From Gemmatimonadota bacterium (GTDB lineage: Bacteria > Gemmatimonadota > Gemmatimonadetes > Gemmatimonadales > GWC2-71-9): 64,000 nucleotides of DNA. The stretch is taken from NCBI GenBank assembly GCA_003221895.1, contig QHUJ01000114.1, positions 1 through 64,000 on the forward strand. The letters are read 5' to 3'. Shown in pieces: positions 15,793 to 24,636 of the stretch (position 1 is its first letter; each line of letters opens with the position of its first letter). Made by a program: the position numbers and the translations under genes. The notes below the pieces were generated by a model. The model was given only the letters and a program-made list of their open reading frames with translations. It searched no databases and was not told where the DNA came from.

Positions 15793-17766
15793 GTGTACCG
15801 CGAGATATTCGTTCCGGTCGACAACTCGCAGCACTCCGATTGGGCCGTCGATCGCGCCATCGAGATGTGCCGCAGGTCTTCGGGGCGAATCACCGGCAAT
15901 CACGTCTACGCCGCCCGCCTGCATGATGTCCGCTTCCGCCAGCTCGAAACCGGCCTTCCTGCGCAGTTCCAGACCCCCGACGAGATCAAGAGACAGCGCA
16001 AAATCCACGACAAGCTGATCGAGAAGGGCCTGCAGCTGATCGCCGACAGCTTCCTCGATCTGCTCGGCAAGCGCTGCGAGGCCGCGGGGGTGCCGCTGAC
16101 CCGCCAGCTGCTCGAGGGCATCAACTACGAAGAGATCGTCAACGAGGTGAATCGCGGCGCCGGCCGGCTGCCGGGACTCATCGGGTTCGATCCAAATCGC
16201 GCCGCCGGCTATGACGGCGGGGACAAAGTTCGCAGCGACGTGAAGCTCGGCGAGAACGGACGGCTCGTGGCGGAAGAAGAAGATTCCGCCGCCCGGCTGG
16301 TCGGCTCGTCCGGCCGCCAATACGACCTGCTCGCCATCGGCGCGCACGGCCTTGGGCGGCAGCAGTTTTCGCAGCTCGGTGGTGTAGCGGCTCGCGTGTT
16401 ACGCGGCGTCGAAAAAGACGTGCTGATCGTGCGCGATCAGCAGCCGCTCACCGGCGGGCGCTTCCTGGTCTGTGTGGACGGCTCGTCGTACAGCTACAAG
16501 GCGATGAAGTCGGCGCTCGAGCTGGCAAACCAGTTCGGCGGGTCGCTGTACGTCTGCAGCGCGTTCGACGTCGAGTATCACCACGTCGTGTTCCATAACA
16601 TCAAGGACGTGCTGTCGTATCAGGCGTCGAAGGTGTTCAAGTTCGAAGAGCAGGAGGAGCTGCACAACAACATCATCGACAAGGGACTGCTCAAGCTCTG
16701 CCAGGCGAATCTCAAGCGCGCCGAGGTGATGGCGCAGCAGTTCCCCGACGTGCCGCTCAAGACGCAGATCCTCATCGGCAAGCCGTTCCAGGTGATCATG
16801 CAGTGGGCCGAGGAGATCAAACCGAGCCTGCTCGTGATCGGTCGCCATGGAGCGCACCGCATCGAGGACACGGAACTCGGCTCTCAGTCCGAGAATCTGG
16901 TGCGACTTGCGCCGTGCTCGGTGCTCCTGACAGGTGTCGTCGGCGTTCGCCCCGAAGACATTCCCTGGATCGAGGAAGACGGCCAGGCCGGCCTCCCCTG
17001 GGCCCCCGAGGCCGAAGTCCGGATCCTGCGCGTGCCGCCATTCGCGCAGGGCATCGCGCGCCGGGCGGTCGAGGAGTATGTGCTCGAGAAGGTGGGCGGC
17101 GCCGGACCTCCTCCCACCGTCACCAACAAGTGGCTCGATGAAGCGATCCAAAAGCTGCTGCCGACGCACATGCAGCTGATCATGGGCATCGGGAGCGCCG
17201 AGGAGATCGCGCTGGCCGAGGTGAAGGCGACCGAGCAGATGAAGGCGACGAAGGTGCAGGGGCACGACGCGGACCCGGAGCCGCTGGCCCCGGAAGTCGA
17301 GACGAAATGCCCCGTTACGGGCGCCATCTCCAAGCGCCTCCGGCTTGCCACCGACCCCATCGTCTGGACCGAGGAGGGGTGGCAACGACTACAGCTGGTC
17401 CCGCTCATCGCCCGCCCGCTCGCCCGCAATACCGTCGAGCGGTTCGCGCGCAATCACGGTATTTGGCGCGTGACGACTCACGTGATGGACGACAACAAGC
17501 AGGCGATGATCGAAGCCGACGAGTTCGACGTCGATACGATGATGGTGATGTTCACCGAGCTGCGCGCCAAGCAGATCCGCGCGGAGGCGGAAGGCAAGGA
17601 CGCGCTGTCACCCGAGATGCGAGCGTTCATCGAAGAAGCCAAGGCGCAAGGCGTCACCAGGTGTCCCATCCGCGATATCGAAGACAAGATGCAGAAGTGC
17701 CCGGTCGACATGAAGACGGTGACGCCCGAGGAAGCGAAACGCGCGGTCGAGAAGCTGCTGCAGTGA
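15793..17766 (+). CDS. Double universal-stress-protein with two PCP_red-like C-terminal repeats
   Basis: A 657-residue protein starting at GTG 15793 (GTG 15790 is also possible; GGAGG sits 5 nt before 15793). Two UspA folds cover about residues 1-205 and 212-385, the second ending in the ATP-loop-like LLVIGRHGAHRIEDTELGSQ. The C-terminal third is unusual. Segments near residues 410-465 (VPPFAQGIARRAVEEYVLEK) and 535-575 (IARPLARNTVERFARNHG) look like degenerate copies of the PCP_red motif. Cys-Pro motifs (KCPVTG, RCPIRD, KCPVDM) are interspersed and could bind a cofactor. It is coupled to the radical SAM gene by a 4-nt overlap. Confidence 0.8.
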   Translation: MYREIFVPVDNSQHSDWAVDRAIEMCRRSSGRITGNHVYAARLHDVRFRQLETGLPAQFQTPDEIKRQRKIHDKLIEKGLQLIADSFLDLLGKRCEAAGVPLTRQLLEGINYEEIVNEVNRGAGRLPGLIGFDPNRAAGYDGGDKVRSDVKLGENGRLVAEEEDSAARLVGSSGRQYDLLAIGAHGLGRQQFSQLGGVAARVLRGVEKDVLIVRDQQPLTGGRFLVCVDGSSYSYKAMKSALELANQFGGSLYVCSAFDVEYHHVVFHNIKDVLSYQASKVFKFEEQEELHNNIIDKGLLKLCQANLKRAEVMAQQFPDVPLKTQILIGKPFQVIMQWAEEIKPSLLVIGRHGAHRIEDTELGSQSENLVRLAPCSVLLTGVVGVRPEDIPWIEEDGQAGLPWAPEAEVRILRVPPFAQGIARRAVEEYVLEKVGGAGPPPTVTNKWLDEAIQKLLPTHMQLIMGIGSAEEIALAEVKATEQMKATKVQGHDADPEPLAPEVETKCPVTGAISKRLRLATDPIVWTEEGWQRLQLVPLIARPLARNTVERFARNHGIWRVTTHVMDDNKQAMIEADEFDVDTMMVMFTELRAKQIRAEAEGKDALSPEMRAFIEEAKAQGVTRCPIRDIEDKMQKCPVDMKTVTPEEAKRAVEKLLQ

Positions 17767-19037
17767 GCTACGTTCCTCACGTCGTCGCTTGGAATCTCAC
17801 CCGGCGCTGCAACCTCGAATGCGCCCATTGCTACATCTCGGCGGGTCCCCGCGAAAGCGCCACGTCGGAGCTGGAGACGGATGAGTGCCTGCGCGTCGTG
17901 GATCAGCTGCTCGCCGTCAATCCGGCGCCGCTGCTCATTCTGTCGGGTGGCGAGCCCCTGCTGCGGCATGATCTGACGCAGATCGCCGCGTACGCGGCGC
18001 AGCGTGGGGCGACGGTGGTCGTCGGCACGAATGGGACACTGCTCACGGACGAGCGAATCGCCGGCCTCAAGGCGGCGGGCGTTCGTGGCGTGGCGGTCTC
18101 GATCGATTCGTTGCGACCCAGCTACCACGACCGCTTCCGCCACGGGCCGGGCTCGCTCGATGACACAGTCGCCGCGCTGGGCCGGCTGCGGGCGGAGCGG
18201 CTCGACTTCATCGTCCAGACCACGGCAACCAAGGGGAACCGCTCCGAGCTCGAGCGCCTGGCGCAGTGGTCGGCTGAGCAGGGCGCGGTCGCATTCAACT
18301 GCTATTTCCTGGTCGCGACCGGGCGCGGCGCCGGACTCTCCGATCTGGCGCCCCCCGAATACGAGGCCGTGTTGGCCGATCTGGCGCGGTGGCAGCGGGA
18401 GTACCGCGGCCGGATGATGATTCGCGCCAAGTGCGCGCCGCACTTCATGCGGCACGTGCATGCCGCGGACCCCCAATCGCCCATTCTCAACTATCAGACA
18501 CGCTGTCCTTGCGGCACGCAGTACTGCCGCATCACCCCGGACGGCAAGCTCACGCCGTGCCCGTATCTGCCGGAGGTCGCCGGCGATTTGCGCACGCAAA
18601 GCTTCGGCGAGATCTGGCGGTCGTCGCCGCTGTTCCGCCAGATCCGCGAAGGAGCCCTGGGAGGGAAATGCGGGCGGTGCGAATACCAGAAGCTGTGCGG
18701 GGGCTGTCGCGCGCGCGCATTCGCGCTCGAGGGAGATGTGCTCGCCGCCGATCCGTCGTGCACGTATGAGCCTCGAGGAGCCGAGGTGATCGAGCCCGCG
18801 AGCGTCAGCTACGGAAGCGAGTTCACGCCAGCGCTCACATGGTCGGCGCCGGCGCGGGCGCGGCTCGACGGGATTCCGTCATTCGTACGCGGGGTCGTGG
18901 CGAAGCGGGTCGAGGATTGGGCGCGCGAGCGCGGCTTGCGCGAGATCACACCTGAGCTGCTCCGCGAAATCCGCGACGCCATGCCCATCGACTTCTCCAA
19001 GCGGAAACCATTCTTCGTGTCCCAGTCTGATGACTGA
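17763..19037 (+). CDS. Radical SAM/SPASM protein with C-terminal PCP_red-like domain
   Basis: A 424-residue protein; the start is GTG 17763 overlapping the previous stop, and the 576-residue ORF-track version is wrong upstream. The radical SAM cluster motif is C16-x3-C20-x2-C23 (CNLECAHC). GGE (LILSGGEPLLRHDL) and SPASM cysteines (CPCGTQYCRI, CGRCEYQKLCGGCRARAF) follow, as in NirJ/AhbD/PqqE-type enzymes of heme d1, heme b or peptide maturation. The last ~60 residues (LDGIPSFVRGVVAKRVEDWA) are a PCP_red-like domain shared with neighbours. It ends 8 nt inside the CydA-like gene. A heme-modifying role is attractive but unproven. Confidence 0.87.
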   Translation: MSYVPHVVAWNLTRRCNLECAHCYISAGPRESATSELETDECLRVVDQLLAVNPAPLLILSGGEPLLRHDLTQIAAYAAQRGATVVVGTNGTLLTDERIAGLKAAGVRGVAVSIDSLRPSYHDRFRHGPGSLDDTVAALGRLRAERLDFIVQTTATKGNRSELERLAQWSAEQGAVAFNCYFLVATGRGAGLSDLAPPEYEAVLADLARWQREYRGRMMIRAKCAPHFMRHVHAADPQSPILNYQTRCPCGTQYCRITPDGKLTPCPYLPEVAGDLRTQSFGEIWRSSPLFRQIREGALGGKCGRCEYQKLCGGCRARAFALEGDVLAADPSCTYEPRGAEVIEPASVSYGSEFTPALTWSAPARARLDGIPSFVRGVVAKRVEDWARERGLREITPELLREIRDAMPIDFSKRKPFFVSQSDD

Positions 19038-20736
19038 GGCGCTGCCGCTCCTCCAGGCCGCGGCGGATACGGCCGGCGCCTACCGCGACTTCCCGGTCAT
19101 CGGCAGCCGTGCCGCGGTCTGGATCGCCGCGGAGATCCACCTTATGTTCGCGGCCTTCGTCCTCGGCGTGCCGATCTTCGCGGTGGTCGCCGAGGCGATC
19201 GGCATTTTCGGCAAGGACCAGCGCTACGACCGGCTCGCGAAGGAGTTCACGCGACTCCTGCTGATCGCCTACAGCGCGACGGCGATCTGGGGCGCTGTCC
19301 TCGTCTTCCTGCTCTCGACGCTCTATCCCCGGTTCTGGGCCTACCTGACGGCGATCTTCGGGACATCGATGTGGGTGTACGTCTCGATCTTCTTCCTCGA
19401 GTCCTTCACGCTGTACCTGTATTACTACGGCTGGGACCGCTGGAAATACGGGCGCTCCAAGATCGTCCACCTCGGGCTGGGAATTCTGCTGAACATCTGG
19501 GGCACGACGGTGATGTTCATCGCCGACTCGTGGCTCACCTACATGATGACGCCGCCGCGCGACATCACCCCCGAGACGTCACCCACCAGCATCAAACTGT
19601 GGCACGCGATCCTGAACCACACCTGGATGCCGATCAACATTCACCGGCTCATCGGCAACGTGGTGTTCGGCGGTGCGATCGTCGGCGCGTACGCCAGCTA
19701 TCGCTTCCTCGCGTCGAAGACCGACGAGGAGCGTGCGCACTACGACTGGATGGGCTACGTCGGCAACTTCATCGCGATTTCCGCGCTGATCGTCCTGCCG
19801 TTCGCCGGCTACTGGTTGGGCCGCGAGATCTATCAGTACGATCAGTCGATGGGCATCACGATGATGGGCGGCTTCATGAGCTGGTTGTGGGTGATCCAGG
19901 CGTTTCTCATCGCCGTTCTCTTCCTCACGGGGAACTACTATCTCTGGATCGGAATGGGTCGCATTCCGGGTGCGGAACGCTACCAGCCGTACACGAAGTG
20001 GCTGCTTCTCATTCTTGTGCTGGGCGCGCTCGTGTGGGGGACGCCGCACACCATGATCGCTGATTCGCGCGAGCTGGCGGCGATGGGCGGGTCGCATCAC
20101 CCGCTGCTCGGCGCGCTCGGCGTCATGAGCGCGAAAAACACCGCCGTCAACCTCATGATCCTGGCCACGTTTCTTTCCTTTTTGCTGTACCGGCGCGCGA
20201 ACATCCGTCCGGTCGTGCCGTGGGCAAAGACCGGTACGCGCATACAGGCCGCCATGTTCGTGATTGCGGCGGCGATCGTACTGTTCTTCGGCATCCGCGG
20301 CTATTTCGTCGAGGCCATCGTTCGCATCGGCTACTCGGTCTACCAAGTCGGCGCGGTGCTCGCCTGTATCGTGTTCGTCACGGCGATCGACGTGCTCATG
20401 GCACGCGGCGCCCAGTCGCTCGGCGCGATCCAGTGGGGCAAGATGCCGCCACGCTCGCAGTACGCGCTGTTCATTCTCGCCGTCACGTTCACATGGCTGA
20501 TGGGCCTGATGGGATTCGCGCGCAGCGGCATCCGTCAGCATTGGCATGTGTGGCAGGTCATGCAGGATACGACGCCGTACGCCGCGACGCCGGCCCTGGG
20601 CTATGCCGCGATCATGATCAGCACCTGCGTGTTGATCTTCCTGTCGCTCGTGGGCTTCATCTTCTGGCTTGGCGGGCTCGCCGAGAAATCGACGTTCGTC
20701 CCGTCCACGGTGGAGGCGCCGCATGTGGGCCACTAA
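19030..20736 (+). CDS. CydA-like cytochrome bd oxidase subunit I homologue
   Basis: A 568-residue polytopic membrane protein (about 13 segments). It aligns with CydA at His37 (AAEIHLMF, equivalent of the high-spin heme ligand), Glu124 in FFLESF, the GWDR motif and His205 in NIHRLIG (low-spin heme ligand position). The quinol-binding Q-loop motif GRETMEP is absent and one proton-channel Glu is not conserved. No cydB follows; instead c-type cytochromes do. It therefore belongs to the divergent bd-like proteins, and it may pass electrons from menaquinol to cytochrome c rather than reduce oxygen. That role is inference. Confidence 0.85.
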   Translation: MTEALPLLQAAADTAGAYRDFPVIGSRAAVWIAAEIHLMFAAFVLGVPIFAVVAEAIGIFGKDQRYDRLAKEFTRLLLIAYSATAIWGAVLVFLLSTLYPRFWAYLTAIFGTSMWVYVSIFFLESFTLYLYYYGWDRWKYGRSKIVHLGLGILLNIWGTTVMFIADSWLTYMMTPPRDITPETSPTSIKLWHAILNHTWMPINIHRLIGNVVFGGAIVGAYASYRFLASKTDEERAHYDWMGYVGNFIAISALIVLPFAGYWLGREIYQYDQSMGITMMGGFMSWLWVIQAFLIAVLFLTGNYYLWIGMGRIPGAERYQPYTKWLLLILVLGALVWGTPHTMIADSRELAAMGGSHHPLLGALGVMSAKNTAVNLMILATFLSFLLYRRANIRPVVPWAKTGTRIQAAMFVIAAAIVLFFGIRGYFVEAIVRIGYSVYQVGAVLACIVFVTAIDVLMARGAQSLGAIQWGKMPPRSQYALFILAVTFTWLMGLMGFARSGIRQHWHVWQVMQDTTPYAATPALGYAAIMISTCVLIFLSLVGFIFWLGGLAEKSTFVPSTVEAPHVGH

Positions 20737-21523
20737 CCTGCGAATCATCGGCATCGTGGTCGGCACGCTCGCGCTGTATACGCTGATCGCGAACAAGATC
20801 CCGCAGGTGCAGTCCGAGGTACCGCATGCCCTGACCCTCGGCGCGAACGTCACGCCGGAGCAACTCGTCGGTGCCGGCGACCAGCTGTATCACGGGGCTG
20901 GCGGTTGCACCGCGTGCCACGGTCTCGGCACGCGCGCGCCCAACCTGCTCACCGACGAAAAGGGGCAGGGACCCGTCGGTGCGCGCTGCGGCAAGCGCGA
21001 GCCCGGCAAAGACTGCAAGGCCTATCTGTACGAGTCGCTCACCAGTCCCCGCGCCTTCGTCGTGTCCGGCTATGAGCCGATCATGCCCGAGATGGCGCGC
21101 ATTCTCTCGCCGCAACAGATCTGGGCGCTCGTTGCGTTTCTCGAGTCGAACGGTGGAACGGTCGACGTAACCGCCTCGGACATCCCGCCAGCATCCGGCT
21201 CTGCCGCCCCTGCCGCCGGTGGTGGCGCGGGGGGAGCGCCAGGGATTGCTGGCGGATCGACCGATCCCATGACCATCATCCGCGGCGCCGGCTGCACCGC
21301 TTGTCACAAGATCAACGGCGAGGGCGGCGCCATCGGGCCCGACCTGACGCACGTCGGCTCGCGGTTATCGACCAACCTGATTCGCGAGTCGATCCTGCTG
21401 CCCGACGCCAAGACGGCGAAAGGCTACGAGAAGTTCAAAGGCGTGATGCCCAAGACGTTCGGCAATCAGCTGACCGCCGCGCAGCTCGAGTCGCTCGTCG
21501 AATTCCTGTCGAGTCACAAATGA
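20723..21523 (+). CDS. Membrane-anchored diheme cytochrome c
   Basis: A 266-residue protein starting at ATG 20723, 14 nt inside the CydA-like gene. One N-terminal membrane segment (~8-25) anchors two periplasmic cytochrome c domains with heme motifs C62-TAC-H66 and C191-TAC-H195. A Gly/Ala/Pro linker joins them near residues 155-175. Likely axial methionines are in IMPEMARIL and VMPKTFG. Its position directly after the CydA-like subunit suggests that it receives electrons from it. Confidence 0.9.
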   Translation: MWATNLRIIGIVVGTLALYTLIANKIPQVQSEVPHALTLGANVTPEQLVGAGDQLYHGAGGCTACHGLGTRAPNLLTDEKGQGPVGARCGKREPGKDCKAYLYESLTSPRAFVVSGYEPIMPEMARILSPQQIWALVAFLESNGGTVDVTASDIPPASGSAAPAAGGGAGGAPGIAGGSTDPMTIIRGAGCTACHKINGEGGAIGPDLTHVGSRLSTNLIRESILLPDAKTAKGYEKFKGVMPKTFGNQLTAAQLESLVEFLSSHK

Positions 21524-22299
21524 GATCGTACCTGCGCCACCCGTTCTGGCAGGCCGTCGGGCTGATGGTGATCGCGTACATCCTCATTGTGTTCATCATC
21601 CCGGCGCTGCCCGGCAGCGCCGTCGTACCCAAGAGCGTCGTCCTGCAATACATGGCGACTGTGCTGGTCGGCGTGTTGATCTGGGTGAGCGACGACGAGG
21701 CGCGCTGGACCACGTTCAAGGAGCCCCTGCACGATGTGCTCGTGCAGCCGCGGCTCAAGGTGATCCGCACTGCCGTGCTCGCGGCTGTGACCCTGATGGT
21801 CGGCTGCATCACCTACGGCCAGGTGAAGGCCAGCGTCGCGGCGCCGCCCAACCTCCGCTCGATCCATCCCGCGCCGCCGTCACAGATCACGTTCCGCGGC
21901 AAGACGATCACGCTGGTCGGACTCGACAACCCGCTCCGCCGCTCTGGTGACATGGCGGCGCACCTCGCCGTCGGCCACCGGATCTACTATGAGAATTGTG
22001 TGCCCTGCCACGGCGATCATCTCGACGGCCAGGGCCATTACGCGTCCGGCTTGAATCCGCTGCCGGCCAACTTCCAGGACAACGGCACGATCGCGCAGCT
22101 CACGGAGAGCTTCGTGTTTTGGCGCGTCGCGAAGGGCGGCCCGGGGCTGCCGCGCGAAGGGACGCCGTGGAACTCGGCCATGCCGGCGTGGGAAGACTTC
22201 CTGACGGAAGACGAAATCTGGTCGGTGGTGCTGTTTCTGTATGAACAGACTGGTTGGAAGCCGAGGACGTGGGAAGTGAGTGCGGGGGGAAGCAAGTGA
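21520..22299 (+). CDS. Membrane protein with C-terminal monoheme cytochrome c domain
   Basis: A 259-residue protein coupled by ATGA to the preceding cytochrome. Three hydrophobic segments (about 10-30, 38-55 and 85-103) precede a periplasmic cytochrome c domain with C160-VPC-H164 and a probable Met ligand in SAMPAWEDF. It should be an inner-membrane electron-transfer subunit of the bd-like complex. It ends in an overlap with the next heme protein gene. Confidence 0.87.
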   Translation: MRSYLRHPFWQAVGLMVIAYILIVFIIPALPGSAVVPKSVVLQYMATVLVGVLIWVSDDEARWTTFKEPLHDVLVQPRLKVIRTAVLAAVTLMVGCITYGQVKASVAAPPNLRSIHPAPPSQITFRGKTITLVGLDNPLRRSGDMAAHLAVGHRIYYENCVPCHGDHLDGQGHYASGLNPLPANFQDNGTIAQLTESFVFWRVAKGGPGLPREGTPWNSAMPAWEDFLTEDEIWSVVLFLYEQTGWKPRTWEVSAGGSK

Positions 22300-23831
22300 T
22301 CCACGCACTTCTTCTGATGGCGCTGGTCGCCACCCAGGATACGTCGGCTGGCAAACAGGTCTACACGAAGTGGTGCGCCGGCTGCCACGGCGATAACGGC
22401 GCCGGCGACGGGCCGGCCGCCCGGCACATGATTCCGCCCCCGCGTGATTTCACGGGCGCCGTCTATCAGATTCGCTCGACCGCGAACGGCCAACTCCCGA
22501 CCGACGCCGATCTCCTTCGCTCTATAGATGAAGGGCTGCCGGGCACGGCCATGCCGGGATGGAAAAACAGGCTGTCCGATCGGCAGCGGCGCGATGTACT
22601 GGCGTACATCAAGACGTTCTCGACGTTCTTCGCCGATACGACGCAGCGCCCGCAGGTGCTCGAATTCGGCAAGGAGCCGGGCGGCGGTACGGGTGCGGAG
22701 GCATTGCGGGTGGGGCGGCAGTTCTACGACTCCATCGGCTGTCGCAAATGCCACGGCGATCAGGGCCGGGGCGACGGGCCATCAGCCCCAACGCTCAAAG
22801 ACGACGCCGGCCATCCCATTTTCGCCGCGAACCTACATGAGAACTGGCGCTTCAACGGCGGTCCAACGACGACCGACATCTATCACCGGCTCCGCACCGG
22901 CCTCGACGGCACGCCGATGCCGTCATTCAGCGATCTGATCGATCAGAAGTTCCTCACCGAAACGGAGCTGTGGCGCTTGGCCGAGTATGTCCGCAGCCTC
23001 TCGCCCGGCGAGCCGCCGGTGGTGCGTGACGTGATTCACGCGCCGCTCGTCACGCGAGTGCTGCCGAGGGCTCCGGATGATTCCGCCTGGAATGCCGTCG
23101 ATACCTACTGGTTCCCGCTCGTCGGCCAGGTGATTCACAAGAACCGGTGGTTCGCGCCTGCCGTCACCGGCGTGTGGGTGAAGGCCGTGCACACCAGGGA
23201 CTCGATCGCCCTGCGCGTGACGTGGGACGATCGTTCGGCGAGTCCGGACTCTGCCTGGCTCGGACACCTGGGACGCGTCCTCGCCACCGTGCAGAGCGAT
23301 GACTCCACTCGTGAGCAGCCGGCGCTCTGGCCTGATCAGATGGTGGTAGAGTTTCCCGTGACGATTCCTACCGGGATGGAACGCCCGTACTTCCTGATGG
23401 GCAGTTCCAGCGGCCCCGTTTATCAATGGCGCTGGACCAGCGCATCACGCAGTGCCGCGGTGGCAGGGCTGGCGCGGGGCATCGAGCGGTTCGATTCGTT
23501 GCCGCGCGGCGGGGTAGGAGCTCGGGCGGTCTACGACCACGGGCAGTGGCGCGTCGTCTTCACACGCGCACTTGCTTCGCTCGACACGGCGAGCCAGCTT
23601 CCGTTCCGGAGCGGCCGGGCAATCCCCGTGGCATTCTTCGCGTTGGATGGGTCTAACGGAGAGCACGGTACGCGCATGGCCGTCAGCACGTGGTATTTCC
23701 TCGCCCTCGACGAACCGGTGCCGGCCCGGGTGTTCATCTCGCCGGTGCTCGCCATGCTCCTGACGCTCGGGTTGGGCATGCTGGTCGTATGGCGGGCGCA
23801 GCAGAAGACTTCATACCGGAGGCAGCAATGA
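22296..23831 (+). CDS. Diheme cytochrome c fused to ethylbenzene-dehydrogenase-type heme-binding domain
   Basis: A 511-residue protein starting at GTG 22296. A short signal-like N-terminus precedes two cytochrome c domains (C27-AGC-H31 and C149-RKC-H153). A ~230-residue domain follows (YWFPLVGQVIHKNRWFAPAV; ALRVTWDDRSASPD) that resembles the EB_dh family, whose members bind heme b in the gamma subunits of DMSO-reductase-type enzymes. One membrane anchor near residues 483-502 ends the protein. No molybdoenzyme is encoded nearby, so it probably serves the bd-like/cytochrome chain. This multidomain arrangement is unusual. Confidence 0.83.
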   Translation: MIHALLLMALVATQDTSAGKQVYTKWCAGCHGDNGAGDGPAARHMIPPPRDFTGAVYQIRSTANGQLPTDADLLRSIDEGLPGTAMPGWKNRLSDRQRRDVLAYIKTFSTFFADTTQRPQVLEFGKEPGGGTGAEALRVGRQFYDSIGCRKCHGDQGRGDGPSAPTLKDDAGHPIFAANLHENWRFNGGPTTTDIYHRLRTGLDGTPMPSFSDLIDQKFLTETELWRLAEYVRSLSPGEPPVVRDVIHAPLVTRVLPRAPDDSAWNAVDTYWFPLVGQVIHKNRWFAPAVTGVWVKAVHTRDSIALRVTWDDRSASPDSAWLGHLGRVLATVQSDDSTREQPALWPDQMVVEFPVTIPTGMERPYFLMGSSSGPVYQWRWTSASRSAAVAGLARGIERFDSLPRGGVGARAVYDHGQWRVVFTRALASLDTASQLPFRSGRAIPVAFFALDGSNGEHGTRMAVSTWYFLALDEPVPARVFISPVLAMLLTLGLGMLVVWRAQQKTSYRRQQ

Positions 23832-24610
23832 ACGGCAGAATCTTGAGCGTGGTGGGCGGAATGTTTCTGCTCACCGTGTGCAGCAAGGGAGATCAGGGAA
23901 ACGCCGCGGCAGCGCCTGCCGCTCCACCCGCGCCAGCCGCTCCGGCGACGAGCGACCCGTCAGCTGATGGTGGGACCATTACGGGCAAGATCAAATTCAC
24001 GGGCACTGCGGCGAAGAATCCCACGATCGACATGAGTGAAGAGGCAGCGTGCAAGGCGAAGTATCCGTCACCGCCGACCGAGGAGGTCGTCGTGGCGGGT
24101 GCCGCCAACGCCCTGGCGAATGTGTTCGTGTACGTGAGCGCCGGGCTGCCCGCCAACGCGAAGTATCAGGCGCCGTCCACAGCCGTCGTGCTCGATCAGA
24201 ACGGCTGCCGCTATCATCCCCACGTGTTGGGGATCATGGTGGGACAGAACCTCGAGATCAAAAACTCCGATCCCCTCCTGCACAACATCAAAGCGATCGC
24301 GAAGAAGAATCGCGGCTTCAACGTCAGCCAGCCCAACGCCGGCATGACGCGCGACGTGACCTTCTCGGCGCCGGAGGTGATGGTCAATCTCGAGTGCAAC
24401 GTGCACGGCTGGATGCATGCCTACGCCGGTGTGCGGCCTGATCCCTTCTTCGCCGTGAGCGGTGCGGACGGCAGCTTCTCGATCAAGGGCCTGCCGCCGG
24501 GGACGTACACCGTCGAAGCGTGGCATGAGAGGTTCGGCACCCAGACCGCGACGGTGACGATCGCGGGAACCGAGAGCAAAACGGCCAACTTTACTTTCGC
24601 CGCGCACTAA
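23828..24610 (+). CDS. Exported cupredoxin-like protein with C-terminal Ig/transthyretin-like domain
   Basis: A 260-residue protein starting at ATG 23828 (ATGA overlap). The N-terminus is a signal sequence with a cysteine (LLTVCSKGD) that could be an atypical lipidation site, followed by an Ala/Pro linker. A plastocyanin-like domain carries the four type-1 copper ligands: His152 (LLHNIKA) and Cys190, His193 and Met196 (ECNVHGWM). The last ~50 residues (GADGSFSIKGLPPGTYTVEA) form a carboxypeptidase-regulatory-like beta domain. It may shuttle electrons to the CuA centre of the adjacent oxidase. Confidence 0.85.
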   Translation: MNGRILSVVGGMFLLTVCSKGDQGNAAAAPAAPPAPAAPATSDPSADGGTITGKIKFTGTAAKNPTIDMSEEAACKAKYPSPPTEEVVVAGAANALANVFVYVSAGLPANAKYQAPSTAVVLDQNGCRYHPHVLGIMVGQNLEIKNSDPLLHNIKAIAKKNRGFNVSQPNAGMTRDVTFSAPEVMVNLECNVHGWMHAYAGVRPDPFFAVSGADGSFSIKGLPPGTYTVEAWHERFGTQTATVTIAGTESKTANFTFAAH

Positions 24611-24636
24611 GCCGCGCGGAGAGGGGGAGGGACTCG

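Noticed and set aside
17307-17762. N-terminal extension of the radical SAM ORF
   Set aside because: This stretch is the out-of-frame shadow of the USP/PCP_red gene; the GTG at 17763 overlapping that gene's stop gives a clean radical SAM start.
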